From CAZHRJ01 sp964534765 (GTDB lineage: Bacteria > Lindowbacteria > 2-12-FULL-62-27), in NCBI GenBank assembly GCA_964534765.1, contig CAZHRJ010000001.1, positions 12,336-76,335 of the forward strand: 64,000 nt of DNA, in the 5' to 3' direction. The notes under the pieces are model-generated. The model was not told where the DNA came from and searched no databases. It saw only the letters and a list, made by a program, of their open reading frames with translations. The position numbers were made by a program, and so were the translations under genes. Shown here piece after piece: positions 35,719 to 45,539 of the stretch. Within the stretch, counting starts at the first letter, position 1, and each line of letters starts with the position of its first letter.

Positions 35719-35779
35719 AGCCTGTAACAAAATGACAAATAGGTTCCCGCCCCGCCGGCCATTTTGATACAGGCTCTTA
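35715..35779. repeat. 65-base inverted-repeat (MITE-like) element at the gmhA/gmhB junction
   Basis: Left arm 35715-35734 (GAGCCTGTAACAAAATG core) and right arm 35760-35779 are inverted copies with 18 of 20 bases matching, around a 25-base loop. The gmhA stop lies in the left arm and the N terminus of gmhB reads through the right arm. The size and ends suggest a miniature insertion element or a fixed stem-loop. Confidence 0.7.
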
Positions 35780-36336
35780 GCCGCCGCGCCGTTTTTCTTG
35801 ATCGGGACGGAGTCATCAATAAGGTCGAACTGGGCCCGGACGGCAGACCCATGACGCTGACGACGCCGGAGGAATTTGAATTCATGCCCGGCGTTGAAGA
35901 GGCCCTCCGGCATCTCCACGACACGGGGCTATTGATCTTTGTGGTCACCAATCAGCCCGATGTGGCACGCGGCAAACTCGATCCTCTCCAGCTTCGACGA
36001 ATCCATGACCGCCTCGCCGGCGGGTTTCCGTTTGACGGCATCTATACCTGTTTGCACGACGATCCGGACAACTGCGACTGCCGGAAGCCCAAACCGGGGC
36101 TCATCCTGCGCGCGGCGCGCGAATTCGATATCGATCCCGCGCGAGGATTCATGGTCGGAGACCACCAGCGGGACGTCGGCGCCGGCCGAAACGCCGGATG
36201 CGCGACGATTTTGATCCGGCGGCCCTACAGCGGCGACTCGGCCGGCGGCGCGCAGCCCGATTACATCGTGCGGGACCTTCCGGATGCGGCGGAGACGATC
36301 ATCCGATTGTGCCGGCCGGAACCGAAGGGATCGTAG
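35764..36336 (+). CDS. gmhB: D-glycero-D-manno-heptose 1,7-bisphosphate 7-phosphatase (HAD)
   Basis: 190 residues. The HAD motif I is AVFLDRDGVIN (nucleophile and acid Asp), motif II VVTNQPD, the zinc site HDDPDNCDCRKPKPG, and motif IV MVGDHQRDV. This is the GmhB phosphatase of the heptose pathway. No ATG lies near the family start; TTG at 35764 is the best one, in which case the first residues (LIQALS) come from the right arm of an inverted repeat. The insertion seems to have replaced the original start. Confidence 0.9.
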   Translation: MIQALSRRAVFLDRDGVINKVELGPDGRPMTLTTPEEFEFMPGVEEALRHLHDTGLLIFVVTNQPDVARGKLDPLQLRRIHDRLAGGFPFDGIYTCLHDDPDNCDCRKPKPGLILRAAREFDIDPARGFMVGDHQRDVGAGRNAGCATILIRRPYSGDSAGGAQPDYIVRDLPDAAETIIRLCRPEPKGS

Positions 36337-36339
36337 GCC

Positions 36340-37017
36340 GTGGTTGATTTGAACCGCTACAAATTCTTCATCGGAAAACAACTCTTCGCGCGCCAGTTTC
36401 GGCGGGTTGTGCCGCGCCTCCGATGCCCCATCCTCGATGTCGGATCGGGATCAGGCCCGTTTCGGCGGCATATGCCGGCCGGGCGGATCCTCTCCATGGA
36501 CATCGACATGAGACTGCGGCCGGCAATTGTGGCGAACGCCCGGCAAATGCCGTTTGAAACGGGCGCCTTTCAGAGCGTCATCTGCACCGAGGTCCTCGAA
36601 CACGTTCCCCAGCCGGATCAGTGTCTTCAGGAAATCCGGCGGGTGTTGGCGCCGGGTGGAATTCTGTATCTGACGGTTCCCATGCTGTGGCCGCTGCATT
36701 ACGAGCCGCACGATTACTACCGGTATACCCGGCACGGCATTCGATACCTTCTCGAAACCGCCGGATTTGAGCTGATGGAGACGAACCCGATCGGCGGACT
36801 TTTTTCGTTTCTGTGCATGCGCGTGGGGGAAAAGGGATTCAATCTTGTTCACAAACTCGCCTTTTTCCTTCCCAAACCATGCCGGCATTTCTGGAGCGTC
36901 CCGCTGACGCTCCCGATTTTTTTTGCGCTGTATCTTCTGTCATTCCTGTTTGACCCGCTCATGAAAAAGGATGTTTTTGCCTGGGCGGTTCTGGCAAGAA
37001 GCGGCCGGACAGGGTAA
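36340..37017 (+). CDS. class I SAM-dependent methyltransferase
   Basis: 225 residues from GTG 36340. It has CPILDVGSGSGPFRRHM (motif I), the acidic SMDIDM, QSVICTEVLEHVPQPDQ and LAPGGILYLTVPM. The YRYTRHGIRYLLETAGF segment and a C-terminal membrane-like helix (LTLPIFFALYLLSFLF) are typical of methyltransferases in polysaccharide clusters. It starts three bases after gmhB and ends three bases before the next gene. Acceptor unknown. Confidence 0.84.
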   Translation: MVDLNRYKFFIGKQLFARQFRRVVPRLRCPILDVGSGSGPFRRHMPAGRILSMDIDMRLRPAIVANARQMPFETGAFQSVICTEVLEHVPQPDQCLQEIRRVLAPGGILYLTVPMLWPLHYEPHDYYRYTRHGIRYLLETAGFELMETNPIGGLFSFLCMRVGEKGFNLVHKLAFFLPKPCRHFWSVPLTLPIFFALYLLSFLFDPLMKKDVFAWAVLARSGRTG

Positions 37018-37020
37018 TCC

Positions 37021-38133
37021 ATGCGAATTTGCTTTTACACCTTTTCCTTTTTCCCGACGATCGGCGGATCGGAGATCATCCTCCACGGTCTTGCGGACAG
37101 TCTGACCCGGCGGGGGCATACGGTCGTGGTGTGGGCGCCGTTTGTCCGGGGAAAAAACAATCACATCGACACGGTCTACCGGTTGAGACGATACAGCCGC
37201 CCGATATCCAAACGCATCGGCGTCCGGCAGACCGTTCCGTGGCTCCTCTTGGAATTCGCCCGCACCCGGTATAACGTCCTCCATTGCCACGGCGCCTATC
37301 CGGCCGCCTATGTCGGCGCGGCGGTCAAATGGATGATCAAGGTGCCGATGGTTGTCCGGCCGCACGGATCGGACATTCTTCAAGGGGAATGGATCCGTCA
37401 AAATCCCAGATTGGAACGGCGGATGACTCAGTCGCTCCAAAAGGCCGACCGGATTGTGGCTCAGGGACAGTCTTTGAAATCGGAGCTGCTCAGACTCGGC
37501 CTTCCGGACACCCGCGTCGAAATCATTCACAACGGCGTCCAAAGATCCCCAGTCCGGCCGGTGGCGCCCGCGGCATCGACGCGCGAGCCGCCCTACGTAT
37601 TGTCCCTGGGAAGCCTGAGCCAGAAGAAGGGATATGATCTGCTGCTCAGGGCATTTTATGACATCGCGACGGACATCCCGGACATCCGGCTGGTCATCGC
37701 GGGCGGCGGGTCGCGATATTTGGAACTGATGGATTTGACCATCAAACTCTCCCTTGAAAATCGTGTCCGGTGGATGGGCGAAGTCAGCGGCGAGAGAAAA
37801 CAGCAGCTTCTGGAGGGCGCGCTGGCCTACGTGTGCCCGTCCAGACGGGAACCGTTTTCGAACGCGCTACTCGAGGCGATGGCGGCCGGCCTGCCGATTG
37901 TGGCCACCCGTGTGGGCGGCAATGCCGAGATGCTGGAGGACGATCGGTCCGCCATCCTGGTGCCGCCGGAAGATCCCCTCCTGCTGGCCGGCGCCATCCG
38001 GCGGGTCATCCAGGACAAGCCGCTGCGGGACAGGCTGGGTGAAGAATCCTACCGTCGGTCGGAACTGTTTGACTGGGATCGGATGGTGACGCAGTATGAA
38101 GATCTGTATCGACGGGTGAGCGGGAAAAATTGA
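37021..38133 (+). CDS. GT4-type glycosyltransferase
   Basis: 370 residues. The N-terminal half begins RICFYTFSFFPTIGGSEIILHGLA, and the donor-binding half shows PSRREPFSNALLEAMAAGLPIVATRVGGNAEML, the E-x7-E motif of retaining GT4 enzymes. It likely adds a sugar, possibly heptose from the GDP-heptose made by the upstream genes, to the LPS core. Donor is inferred only from context. It overlaps the GT9 gene (TTGA). Confidence 0.87.
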   Translation: MRICFYTFSFFPTIGGSEIILHGLADSLTRRGHTVVVWAPFVRGKNNHIDTVYRLRRYSRPISKRIGVRQTVPWLLLEFARTRYNVLHCHGAYPAAYVGAAVKWMIKVPMVVRPHGSDILQGEWIRQNPRLERRMTQSLQKADRIVAQGQSLKSELLRLGLPDTRVEIIHNGVQRSPVRPVAPAASTREPPYVLSLGSLSQKKGYDLLLRAFYDIATDIPDIRLVIAGGGSRYLELMDLTIKLSLENRVRWMGEVSGERKQQLLEGALAYVCPSRREPFSNALLEAMAAGLPIVATRVGGNAEMLEDDRSAILVPPEDPLLLAGAIRRVIQDKPLRDRLGEESYRRSELFDWDRMVTQYEDLYRRVSGKN

Positions 38134-39323
38134 AAGACCTGATTGGCCTGTTTCTCAAAAGACCTTTCACGGCATTTCTGGTCTGGCTGTTTCGATTCTA
38201 TTCCCATTTTCGGCCCCGGCCCGCGCCGGATTCTTTGGCGTCGGACCTCCGGTCGAGCGCGTCATCCATTCTCATCTTCAGCACCGCGGGCATCGGCGAC
38301 ACTCTGTCCGACACGCCCGCGATCCGGGCGGTCAAGGAAAGTTTTCCAATGGCCCGGGTGACGGTGGTGGTTCATGAGAAACGCAAAGACCTTCTGGCGG
38401 CGAATCCCTGGATCGACCGGTTGATTCCCCACCGGAAAAATCCATTCCGCTTTTTTAAAACGCTCCGCGCGGTCCAGTCCGACCGGCCGGCGTCGGAGAC
38501 GCCGGCACTTGGAGCGCCGGAGGCGCTGATCCGGCCGAGAGTGGCAATCGTTCTGAGAGCCAACGATCCGGACATCTGGCCGCTGGCCTATCTTTCGGGA
38601 GCGCCTGCGGTTGTCAGCCGGCGGGAGAGCACGGTGTTTCCTTTTCTGGTAAACGTCCCGGTCGATGTCCCCGACTGGCCGAACCTTCCGGGCGTGCTTC
38701 AAACGCTGGCCGTGGTTAAAGCCATCGGAGCGCAGGCGAGCGACTGCCGGATCGTCTACAGGGTCACGGAGGATGACCGGCGGGAGTTTCAAAAAACATG
38801 GTCCGGGCCGACTGACCATCTGGTGGCCGTGCAGATTCATCACAGCCCGCGCCTGGCATTCCGGGATTGGCCGGCATCTTCGTTCGTTGCCCTTTGCGAA
38901 AAAATACTGGCCGCCTGGCCACGCCTTTCCATCTGTCTGACCGGCGGACCGGCCGACATCAACAAAGCCCGGCGGATCACCGAGGCGGTTTCTTTGCGCG
39001 ACGATTGCCCGCGGCTGATCAACGTCGCCGGAAAACTCACGCTTCGCCAGACCGCGGTGTTGCTGGAGCGGTCCACCGTTTTCATCACAACCGACACCGG
39101 GCTCATGCATCTGGGATTCGCTCTCCAGATTCCCACACTGGCCATGCTTCATCCCTATAACGCCGGCCGGGTCGGCCCATACGGATACGGCGCGATGCAC
39201 ACCGCCTGCGTCATGGCCGGCCCACCGGCCGACGGCGCGGGAAATTTGAGGCCCCTCTCGGAGTTGTCCTGCGAAACGGTGTTTGAAGCGTTTAAGGATC
39301 TGTATGTGCGGCATATTCGGTAA
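38130..39323 (+). CDS. GT9 heptosyltransferase-like glycosyltransferase with translated repeat insert
   Basis: 397 residues. The N-terminal part has LIFSTAGIGDTLSDTPAIRAVKESFP, the ADP-heptose:LPS heptosyltransferase start, and the C-terminal part TTDTGLMHLGFAL with the donor-site residues. After LRAVQS about 20 residues (DRPASETPALGAPEALIRP) interrupt the usual path to VAIVL; they are encoded by the palindromic repeat and an adjoining short hairpin. The start is TTG in a TTGA overlap. Function in heptose or other sugar transfer to the LPS core is expected. Confidence 0.85.
   Translation: MKDLIGLFLKRPFTAFLVWLFRFYSHFRPRPAPDSLASDLRSSASSILIFSTAGIGDTLSDTPAIRAVKESFPMARVTVVVHEKRKDLLAANPWIDRLIPHRKNPFRFFKTLRAVQSDRPASETPALGAPEALIRPRVAIVLRANDPDIWPLAYLSGAPAVVSRRESTVFPFLVNVPVDVPDWPNLPGVLQTLAVVKAIGAQASDCRIVYRVTEDDRREFQKTWSGPTDHLVAVQIHHSPRLAFRDWPASSFVALCEKILAAWPRLSICLTGGPADINKARRITEAVSLRDDCPRLINVAGKLTLRQTAVLLERSTVFITTDTGLMHLGFALQIPTLAMLHPYNAGRVGPYGYGAMHTACVMAGPPADGAGNLRPLSELSCETVFEAFKDLYVRHIR
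38485..38527 (+). repeat. in-frame palindromic repeat copy 3 plus adjoining short hairpin
   Basis: Bases 38485-38512 are the copy that exactly matches (inverted) the 28 bases at 31824-31851: arms GCCGGCGTC and GACGCCGGC, loop GGA, then ACTTGG. Immediately after, 38513-38527 forms AGCGCC-GGA-GGCGCT. Read in frame it adds RPASETPALGAPEAL to the GT9 protein. Confidence 0.85.
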
Positions 39324-41181
39324 ATTGTCTTTTGGCGGCGCGTCGCCGCTGGGCCGGGACATCCTCCGGCGGATGGCGGACTGCCTCAAACCCCGTGGAC
39401 CGGATGATGAAGGATTTTATTCCGACGGCCCGATCGAGCTGGGGATGCGGCGGCTGAGCGTTATTGATGTGGCCGGCGGCCGGCAGCCGATGTCGGACGA
39501 AACGGGGCGCGTCACGATCGTTTACAACGGGGAAATCTATAATTTTCTCGACCTGCGCGCGGATCTGGAAAAACGGGGCGGCCGGTTCAGGACTCGAAGC
39601 GACACGGAGGTCATGCTGGCGCTCTACCTGAAAAAGGGAATTGCCTTTCTGGATGACCTTCGCGGAATGTTCGCGTTCGCCCTCTGGGACAGGGAATCCC
39701 AAACGCTGATCCTCGCGCGGGACAGGCTTGGCAAAAAGCCCCTCTACTATGCGCCCAGTGCCGGGGGAATCACGTTCGCGTCCGAAATCAAGGCCGTCCG
39801 GATGGCTCCGGATGTTTCCCGCGATCTTCACCCGGCGTCGATCGACCGCTACTTCTCGATGAACTTTATTCCCCATCCCGACACGGTATTTGCGGCAATC
39901 AAGAAACTCCCGCCGGCTCATTATCTCGTCGCGCGCGCGGACGGGATCAAGCAAATCACCCGATACTGGCAGCTCGCGTTTGAGCCGAAACGGTCCATCG
40001 GGATCGAGGACGCGAAATCCGAACTGCTCCGGCATCTGCGCGAGTCCACCCGCATCCGGATGATCAGCGACGTTCCCCTGGGACTGCTCCTCAGCGGAGG
40101 ACTCGATTCCAGCGCCATCGCGGCTCTTGCGGCTGAGGGAGGCCGACGGATCAAAACATTCTCCGTCGGATTCGAAAACGGTTCGGGCACCGGCGGCGCC
40201 GCCGAAATCGCGAAGCAGTTTCAGACCGATCACCAGTCGCTGATTCTGAAACCCCAGGTGGCGGAGATTCTCCCGCGCCTGGCGGAAACGTTTGACGAGC
40301 CGTTTGCCGATTCATCGGCTGTGCCCACCTATTTGATTGCGACGGAAGCGCGAAAGTCTGTGACCGTGGCACTGAACGGCGACGGCGGGGATGAGGCGTT
40401 TGCCGGATACCCGCGATACGCATCGGTTGCCGCGGCCGCGCAGGCCCTCGCCCGAGCGCCGGAATGGGTTCAGGAGTCCATCCGCGGACGACTCGCGGAA
40501 CCCGCGATTGACCTGACGGCCGGCTCTGCCGAATTCCTCCTGCGCAAACTCCGAAAATGGCTGGCGCCCGAGCAGCGCGTGCTTTTTCAGCCCGAATCCT
40601 TCACGCCCGGCGAACGCCGGCGGCTCTATCGGCCTGATTTCAAGGCGCGCCTCCGCCGGCAGGACTGGGAACTCTTGATGCGGGATCTCCGGGACCCGAT
40701 CGCGCGGACAGTGGACGCCGCCGAACGGGTAATGGCCGCCGACATCGGGCTGTATCTGCCGGGCGACTTGCTGGTCAAAATGGACATGGCCACCATGGCC
40801 AACTCTCTGGAAGCCCGGTCACCCCTGCTGGACCACCGGCTTTTGGAATTCGCCGCTGCTCTGCCGATGCGATACAAAATCCGCGGCGGGATTCAAAAAT
40901 GGATTTTCCGGGAAACCATGAGACCGTTTTTGCCCGAATCGGTTCTGTCCCTGGAAAAAAAGGGGTTCGCGCTGCCTCTCAGATCGTGGCTCCGCGCAGA
41001 CCTGCGGCCGATGATCCGGGATACACTGGAAACCAATCCGCGCGGCCTGACGCGGTTTCTGGCCAGGGATGAATTACGTACCGTTGTTCAAAAAATCCTC
41101 AGCCGGCCCAGCGGCGGAGAAAAGAAACTCTGGGCGCTGCTCATGTTTGAACTCTGGTACCGGGGCGTTTTTCCCGAATGA
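39304..41181 (+). CDS. asnB: asparagine synthase (glutamine-hydrolysing), second copy
   Basis: 625 residues from ATG 39304, which puts the nucleophile at Cys2 ([12 protein letters not shown]). The ATP loop is [15 protein letters not shown], and [16 protein letters not shown] follows. The start lies inside the preceding GT9 gene. It should amidate a carboxylate with glutamine nitrogen; in an LPS operon a uronic-acid amide is plausible. It differs clearly from the copy at 5283. The 3' end overlaps the convergent RfbH-type gene by 41 bases. Confidence 0.9.
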   Translation: MCGIFGKLSFGGASPLGRDILRRMADCLKPRGPDDEGFYSDGPIELGMRRLSVIDVAGGRQPMSDETGRVTIVYNGEIYNFLDLRADLEKRGGRFRTRSDTEVMLALYLKKGIAFLDDLRGMFAFALWDRESQTLILARDRLGKKPLYYAPSAGGITFASEIKAVRMAPDVSRDLHPASIDRYFSMNFIPHPDTVFAAIKKLPPAHYLVARADGIKQITRYWQLAFEPKRSIGIEDAKSELLRHLRESTRIRMISDVPLGLLLSGGLDSSAIAALAAEGGRRIKTFSVGFENGSGTGGAAEIAKQFQTDHQSLILKPQVAEILPRLAETFDEPFADSSAVPTYLIATEARKSVTVALNGDGGDEAFAGYPRYASVAAAAQALARAPEWVQESIRGRLAEPAIDLTAGSAEFLLRKLRKWLAPEQRVLFQPESFTPGERRRLYRPDFKARLRRQDWELLMRDLRDPIARTVDAAERVMAADIGLYLPGDLLVKMDMATMANSLEARSPLLDHRLLEFAAALPMRYKIRGGIQKWIFRETMRPFLPESVLSLEKKGFALPLRSWLRADLRPMIRDTLETNPRGLTRFLARDELRTVVQKILSRPSGGEKKLWALLMFELWYRGVFPE

Positions 41182-42496
41182 AGGCGTGAAAGGCGTCGAT
41201 CACATAGTCGAGCATTTCCGGGGTCAGACCCGGATACACACCGATCCAGAACGTCCGATTCATGACGATATCCGTGTTCTCAAGCGTCCCCGCCACGCGG
41301 TGCGGGACTGAGAAATAGGCCGGCTGACGAAGAAGATTTCCGCCGAACAAAAGCCGGGTTGAAATCTTGCGCTCATCCAAAAACCGGATGATGGCTGGCC
41401 GATCAAACGGGGCGGCCGGACGGATCGTCATTAAAAAACCAAACCAGCTCGGGTCGCTCCCGTCCGTCGCGCGCGGCAGGATGAAAAATTCCTCCAGATC
41501 CTTCAGCCCCTCATACAGCGTCTGCCAGTTTCGGCGTCTGGCGTCGATAAACGAAGGCAATTTTTTAAGCTGCGCCACCCCAACCGCCGCCTGGAGATCC
41601 GTTGCTTTCAAGTTGTAGCCAATATGCGAATAGATGTACTTGTGATCGTACCCGGCAGGCAGGTCGCCCAGTTTCCAGTCGTATCGTTTTCCGCAGGTGT
41701 TCTCCTTGCCCGGATCGCACCAGCAATCCCGGCCCCAGTCCCGGAACGATTCCACCAGGACTTTGAGTTGCGGGTCCCGTGTGGCCACGGCGCCGCCTTC
41801 GCCCATGGTCATGTGATGGGCCGGATAAAAACTGAACGTCGACAGATGACCGACCGATCCGGCGCGTTTTTCGCGATAGATCGATCCCAGGGCGTCGCAG
41901 GTGTCTTCGATGAGCCACAGATCGTGTTTCCGGGCCAGATCCGACACGGCGTCGAGATCAAACGGGTTTCCGAGCGTATGCGCCATCATGATCGCCTTCG
42001 TTTTAGGCCCGATCGACTCCGCCACGCGCGCCGCGGACGCGTTATACGTTGCGAGCTCGATGTCGACAAACACGGGAACCAGCCGGTTTTGAAGGATGGG
42101 GTTGAGCGTCGTCGGAAACCCGGACGCCACCGTCACCACCTCGTCCCCATCCCGGAGTCGCCGGTCGCCCAGTTTGGGAGAGGTGAGAGCCGATAGGGCC
42201 AGGAGATTCGCGGACGATCCGGAATTGCAGAGCATCGCGTGCCGCACTCCCAGAAATCGGCCAAACTCCCGCTCAAATTGGTCCGCGAATCGGCCCGTCG
42301 TCAGCCAGAAATCGAGCGCGGACTCCGTCAGAGTCTGAACTTCATCCGCGTCGAACACCCGGCCCGCGTAATAGACGGGGCTTTCGCCCGGAACAAACGG
42401 GGGAGCCTTCAGAGCCAATTCCCAGTACTCGGCGACCTTGGCCAGAATTTCCCTCTTCAGCCGGGCCGCATCGGCGACCGGCGGACTGCGATCCAT
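41141..42496 (-). CDS. rfbH: CDP-4-keto-6-deoxyglucose-3-dehydrase (E1/RfbH type)
   Basis: 451 residues from ATG 42496. It is a DegT-fold enzyme, but the PLP-lysine position is His227 ([13 protein letters not shown]), the mark of the PMP-dependent dehydrase E1. The Fe-S cysteines C200, C258, C260 and C268 reproduce the E1 pattern C-x57-C-x-C-x7-C exactly. E1 removes the C3 hydroxyl of CDP-4-keto-6-deoxyglucose, giving 3,6-dideoxy sugars, with an E3 reductase as partner. No E3 is visible here. The longer frame upstream of 42496 is not supported. Confidence 0.9.
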   Translation of the reverse strand: MDRSPPVADAARLKREILAKVAEYWELALKAPPFVPGESPVYYAGRVFDADEVQTLTESALDFWLTTGRFADQFEREFGRFLGVRHAMLCNSGSSANLLALSALTSPKLGDRRLRDGDEVVTVASGFPTTLNPILQNRLVPVFVDIELATYNASAARVAESIGPKTKAIMMAHTLGNPFDLDAVSDLARKHDLWLIEDTCDALGSIYREKRAGSVGHLSTFSFYPAHHMTMGEGGAVATRDPQLKVLVESFRDWGRDCWCDPGKENTCGKRYDWKLGDLPAGYDHKYIYSHIGYNLKATDLQAAVGVAQLKKLPSFIDARRRNWQTLYEGLKDLEEFFILPRATDGSDPSWFGFLMTIRPAAPFDRPAIIRFLDERKISTRLLFGGNLLRQPAYFSVPHRVAGTLENTDIVMNRTFWIGVYPGLTPEMLDYVIDAFHAFIREKRPGTRVQT

Positions 42497-42555
42497 GAAG
42501 GCACGGTAGCAAGGCTTCACCGAGTTGACTACGCCCGTCCGATGTGATTTTTTGC

Positions 42556-43470
42556 ATGTCCATGACGTCACCACCCGATCCGCCGTTGGTCAGCATCGGT
42601 CTGCCGGTGTTCAATGAGGAAAAAGACATTCGCGTCGCGATGGACTCGCTCCTGGGCCAGACTTATCGGCGAATCGAGCTGGTCGTTTCCGACAACGCCT
42701 CCACGGACCGTACCGGAGATATCTGCCGGGACTATGCGGCCCGGGACAGCCGGATCCGGTATGTCCGGCAGAGCCGCAATCTGGGCATGACCCGAAACCA
42801 GAACATCGTGGTCGAACTGGCCAGCGGAGATTATTTCATGTGGGGGTCGGGGAATGACCGGTGGCAACCACAGTTTATTGAAAAATGTCTGCCGGCGCTT
42901 CTGGATGATGACAGCGTCGTGCTGTGCTATCCGATCATTGAGAAGATGGATGCCGAGGGCCGCCCGGCTGAGGAGCGGTACCCGATCCGGCTCGATACGC
43001 GCGGGATGGGCATATCGTCCAGGGCCAATCTGGTGGCATGGGGACTGAGCAGCTGCGAATTATTTTACGGCCTTCACCGCCTGATCGTTCTCAAACGGAC
43101 GAACCTGTTTCGAAATGTCATCAGCCCCGACAATTGTCTGGTGTTTGAACTCGCCCTCCATGGCGCCTTCGCCCATGTCCCTCTCCCGCTCTTTACCATG
43201 CGGATGCCGCCGCCATCGAGCCGGCATCTGCGGGACAGCATCGAGGCGTACCGATCCGTGTTCTATCCGGAGGACCGGAAACGGTTTCGGTTATGGCTGA
43301 CCCACTGGCGATTTTTGTATGAACACCTGGCGGCGGTCTGCCGCGTGCCCGGGGTTCCCATGCGGCGAAAACCCATTCTCCTCCTCAGCGCGCTGTTCGC
43401 AGTCCTTGCCCGGAAGGGAAAACATATGATCCACGATCTGATCGAGGCGGTGGGCCTGCCCAGACCTTGA
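42556..43470 (+). CDS. GT2-family glycosyltransferase
   Basis: About 304 residues with [55 protein letters not shown], and [10 protein letters not shown] at the usual metal-site position. It ends in [17 protein letters not shown], almost the same ending as the GT2 at 51027-51929, of which it is a paralogue. It diverges from rfbH and overlaps the E1-alpha gene. It probably adds the special sugar made by the neighbours. Confidence 0.83.
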   Translation: MSMTSPPDPPLVSIGLPVFNEEKDIRVAMDSLLGQTYRRIELVVSDNASTDRTGDICRDYAARDSRIRYVRQSRNLGMTRNQNIVVELASGDYFMWGSGNDRWQPQFIEKCLPALLDDDSVVLCYPIIEKMDAEGRPAEERYPIRLDTRGMGISSRANLVAWGLSSCELFYGLHRLIVLKRTNLFRNVISPDNCLVFELALHGAFAHVPLPLFTMRMPPPSSRHLRDSIEAYRSVFYPEDRKRFRLWLTHWRFLYEHLAAVCRVPGVPMRRKPILLLSALFAVLARKGKHMIHDLIEAVGLPRP

Positions 43471-44492
43471 AATGCCGAGCCGAAACTTGCGGCCAATGGA
43501 TTCCTGATGTACGCCATGGGGTTGTGGATGATGATCTGAACACGCGCCTGTACCGCAAGCTCTTGTGGCTGCGGCACAGCGAGGAAAAACTTGTGCAGCT
43601 CTATAAAGAACAGCAAATGCGCACCCCCACCCATTTCGGCACGGGCCAGGAGGCTGTGGCGGTTGGAGTCTGTGAGGCGCTGGAGAAGACGGACGTGATC
43701 TACAGCCACCACCGCTGCCATAACCACTACCTGGCCAAGGGCGGCGGGCTCGAAAGCCTGGCGGCGGAACTGTATGGCCGGGACACCGGCTGTTCCGGCG
43801 GCCGGGGCGGATCGGTGCATCTGACCAGCCGGGCCCACGGGTTTGTGGCGTCGTCGGCGATCCTGGCTCAAACCATTCCGGTCGCTACGGGCAGCGCGCT
43901 GAGTTTCAAGATGGATGGTCAGCCCCGGGTGGCGGCGTGTTTTTTTGGGGAGGCGGCATGCGAAGAGGGCGCCTGCTACGAAAGCATGAACTACGCGGCC
44001 ATCCATCAGTTGCCGGTATTGTATGTGTGCGAAAATAACCTCTATTCGACCGAAAGCCCCCTGCATGTCCGGCAGCCGAAGGGAACACAGCTGTGCGAAC
44101 GCGCGCGGGCGTTCAAGATTCCGGCGGAAACGGTTGACGGCAACGATGTCTTCGCCGTTTATCGGGCGGCGGCGTCAGCGGTGGAGTCGATCCGGGGTGG
44201 GAACGGTCCGCGATTTCTGGAATGCATGACCTACCGGTGGCGGGAACACGTCGGGCCGCATTTCGATCACGATCAGAATCGAACCTACCGCAGCCGGGAA
44301 GAGCTGGAGGCGTGGATGGACAAATGCCCCGTGAAACGCGCCGCGGCTTATCTGCTGGACCGGAATCTGGCGACTCAGCCGGATTTGGATCGCTGGCGGG
44401 CCGAAGTCGATGAAGAAATCCAATCAGCCGTTACGGCGGCCAAGGAGGCCGCATGGCCTTCTGCCTCAACCTTGTTTGACCACGTCTGGTAG
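43467..44492 (+). CDS. thiamine-diphosphate-dependent E1 component, alpha subunit (PDH-like)
   Basis: 341 residues of the branched 2-oxoacid dehydrogenase E1-alpha fold: HFGTGQEAVAVG, YSHHRCHNHYLAKGG, GRGGSVHLTS and the ThDP/Mg motif FFGEAACEEGACYESMNYAA...VCENN. The usual GDG or GDA reads GEA here (Asp to Glu). No E2 or E3 gene is nearby, so this is not a normal pyruvate dehydrogenase. In natural-product clusters such pairs attach two-carbon units to keto-sugars, which the sugar genes around make likely. Start TTG (TTGA overlap) is given; GTG at 43524 is possible. Confidence 0.86.
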   Translation: MKCRAETCGQWIPDVRHGVVDDDLNTRLYRKLLWLRHSEEKLVQLYKEQQMRTPTHFGTGQEAVAVGVCEALEKTDVIYSHHRCHNHYLAKGGGLESLAAELYGRDTGCSGGRGGSVHLTSRAHGFVASSAILAQTIPVATGSALSFKMDGQPRVAACFFGEAACEEGACYESMNYAAIHQLPVLYVCENNLYSTESPLHVRQPKGTQLCERARAFKIPAETVDGNDVFAVYRAAASAVESIRGGNGPRFLECMTYRWREHVGPHFDHDQNRTYRSREELEAWMDKCPVKRAAAYLLDRNLATQPDLDRWRAEVDEEIQSAVTAAKEAAWPSASTLFDHVW

Positions 44493-44504
44493 GGCCAACA
44501 GCGC

Positions 44505-45539
44505 ATGCGGAATCTGAAATACTGGCAGGCGCTGTCCGAGGGGCTCATTCAGGCGATGGAGCGTGACCCGGCAATTTTCGTGACCGGGATTTCGGTCGAT
44601 TACTCATCGGGCATATTCGGATCGACCGTGGAGGCGTGCCGGCGATTCGGGCCGAGACGAGTATTTGACGCGCCGGCGATGGAAAACGCGCTCACCGGCA
44701 TCGCGATCGGCGCGGCGGCGATGGGCAAACGGCCGATGCTGGTGCATCCGCGGAATGATTTCATGTTCCTCGCGCTCGATCAGATGATCAACCTGGCGGC
44801 GAAATGGAAATACATGTTCGGCGGAAATGCCGGCGACATGGGCATCGTGATCCGCGCCGTTGTCGGCAAGGGATGGGGCCAGGGGGCCACGCACTCTCAG
44901 AGCCTTCACGCAATCCTCGCCCATTTTCCGGGACTCAAGGTCCTCCTGCCCGCGTCTCCAAAAGACGCCAAGGGGCTGACGCTCGCGGCGCTTCGAAGCC
45001 CATCGCCGGTTGTCATCCTGGAACATCGGGCGCTCTACAACACCGAAGGACCCGTCCCGGAGGAACCCGTCGAGACTCCCATCGGTCAGGCGGACGTCAT
45101 TCGGCAAGGCCGGGACGTCACCATTGTCGCGGCGTCCCTGATGGTCCAGGAAGCGTTCATTGCGGCGGAGGAACTGGAAAAGGAGGGCGTGTCGGTCGAG
45201 CTTATCGATATTCGATCCATGCGGCCGCTCGATGAAAAAACGATTCTCGACTCCATTCGAAAAACCGGCCGGCTGGTCGTGGTCGACACCAGCTGGGAGA
45301 TGTGCGGCATGACCAGCGAAATCGCGGCCCTCGCGGCCGAAAAAGCTTTCCCGGATCTAAAAGCGCCCGTGCGCCGACTGGCCCTGGCCAATTGCCCGGC
45401 GCCGGTGTCGATGTCTCTCGAAAACGTGTTTTACCCGAAACCCTCGACCATCGCGAAAGCGGTTCTCGCCATGCTCGGCAAATCCAGCGACCGAATCGGC
45501 GATATCGATCCCGAGGACACGTTTAAAGGCCCCTACTGA
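44505..45539 (+). CDS. thiamine-diphosphate-dependent E1 component, beta subunit (PDH-like)
   Basis: 344 residues: MENALTGIAIGAAAMGKRP holds the catalytic Glu that activates ThDP, ATHSQSLHAILAHFPGLKVLLPASP has the conserved histidines, and the C-terminal transketolase domain follows (VELIDIRSMRPLDEKTI). It forms the alpha2-beta2 E1 with the gene 12 bases upstream. Decarboxylation of pyruvate or another 2-oxoacid, followed by acyl transfer to a sugar, is inferred. It meets the UGDH-like gene tail to tail with a seven-base overlap. Confidence 0.88.
   Translation: MRNLKYWQALSEGLIQAMERDPAIFVTGISVDYSSGIFGSTVEACRRFGPRRVFDAPAMENALTGIAIGAAAMGKRPMLVHPRNDFMFLALDQMINLAAKWKYMFGGNAGDMGIVIRAVVGKGWGQGATHSQSLHAILAHFPGLKVLLPASPKDAKGLTLAALRSPSPVVILEHRALYNTEGPVPEEPVETPIGQADVIRQGRDVTIVAASLMVQEAFIAAEELEKEGVSVELIDIRSMRPLDEKTILDSIRKTGRLVVVDTSWEMCGMTSEIAALAAEKAFPDLKAPVRRLALANCPAPVSMSLENVFYPKPSTIAKAVLAMLGKSSDRIGDIDPEDTFKGPY

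Noticed and set aside
41141..42496. rfbH as an ordinary DegT aminotransferase
   Set aside because: The PLP lysine is replaced by His and the four Fe-S cysteines match the dehydrase spacing exactly.
42497..42543. Promoter in the rfbH-GT2 divergent gap (TTGACT at about 42526)
   Set aside because: No acceptable -10 box lies at 16-18 bases on either strand.
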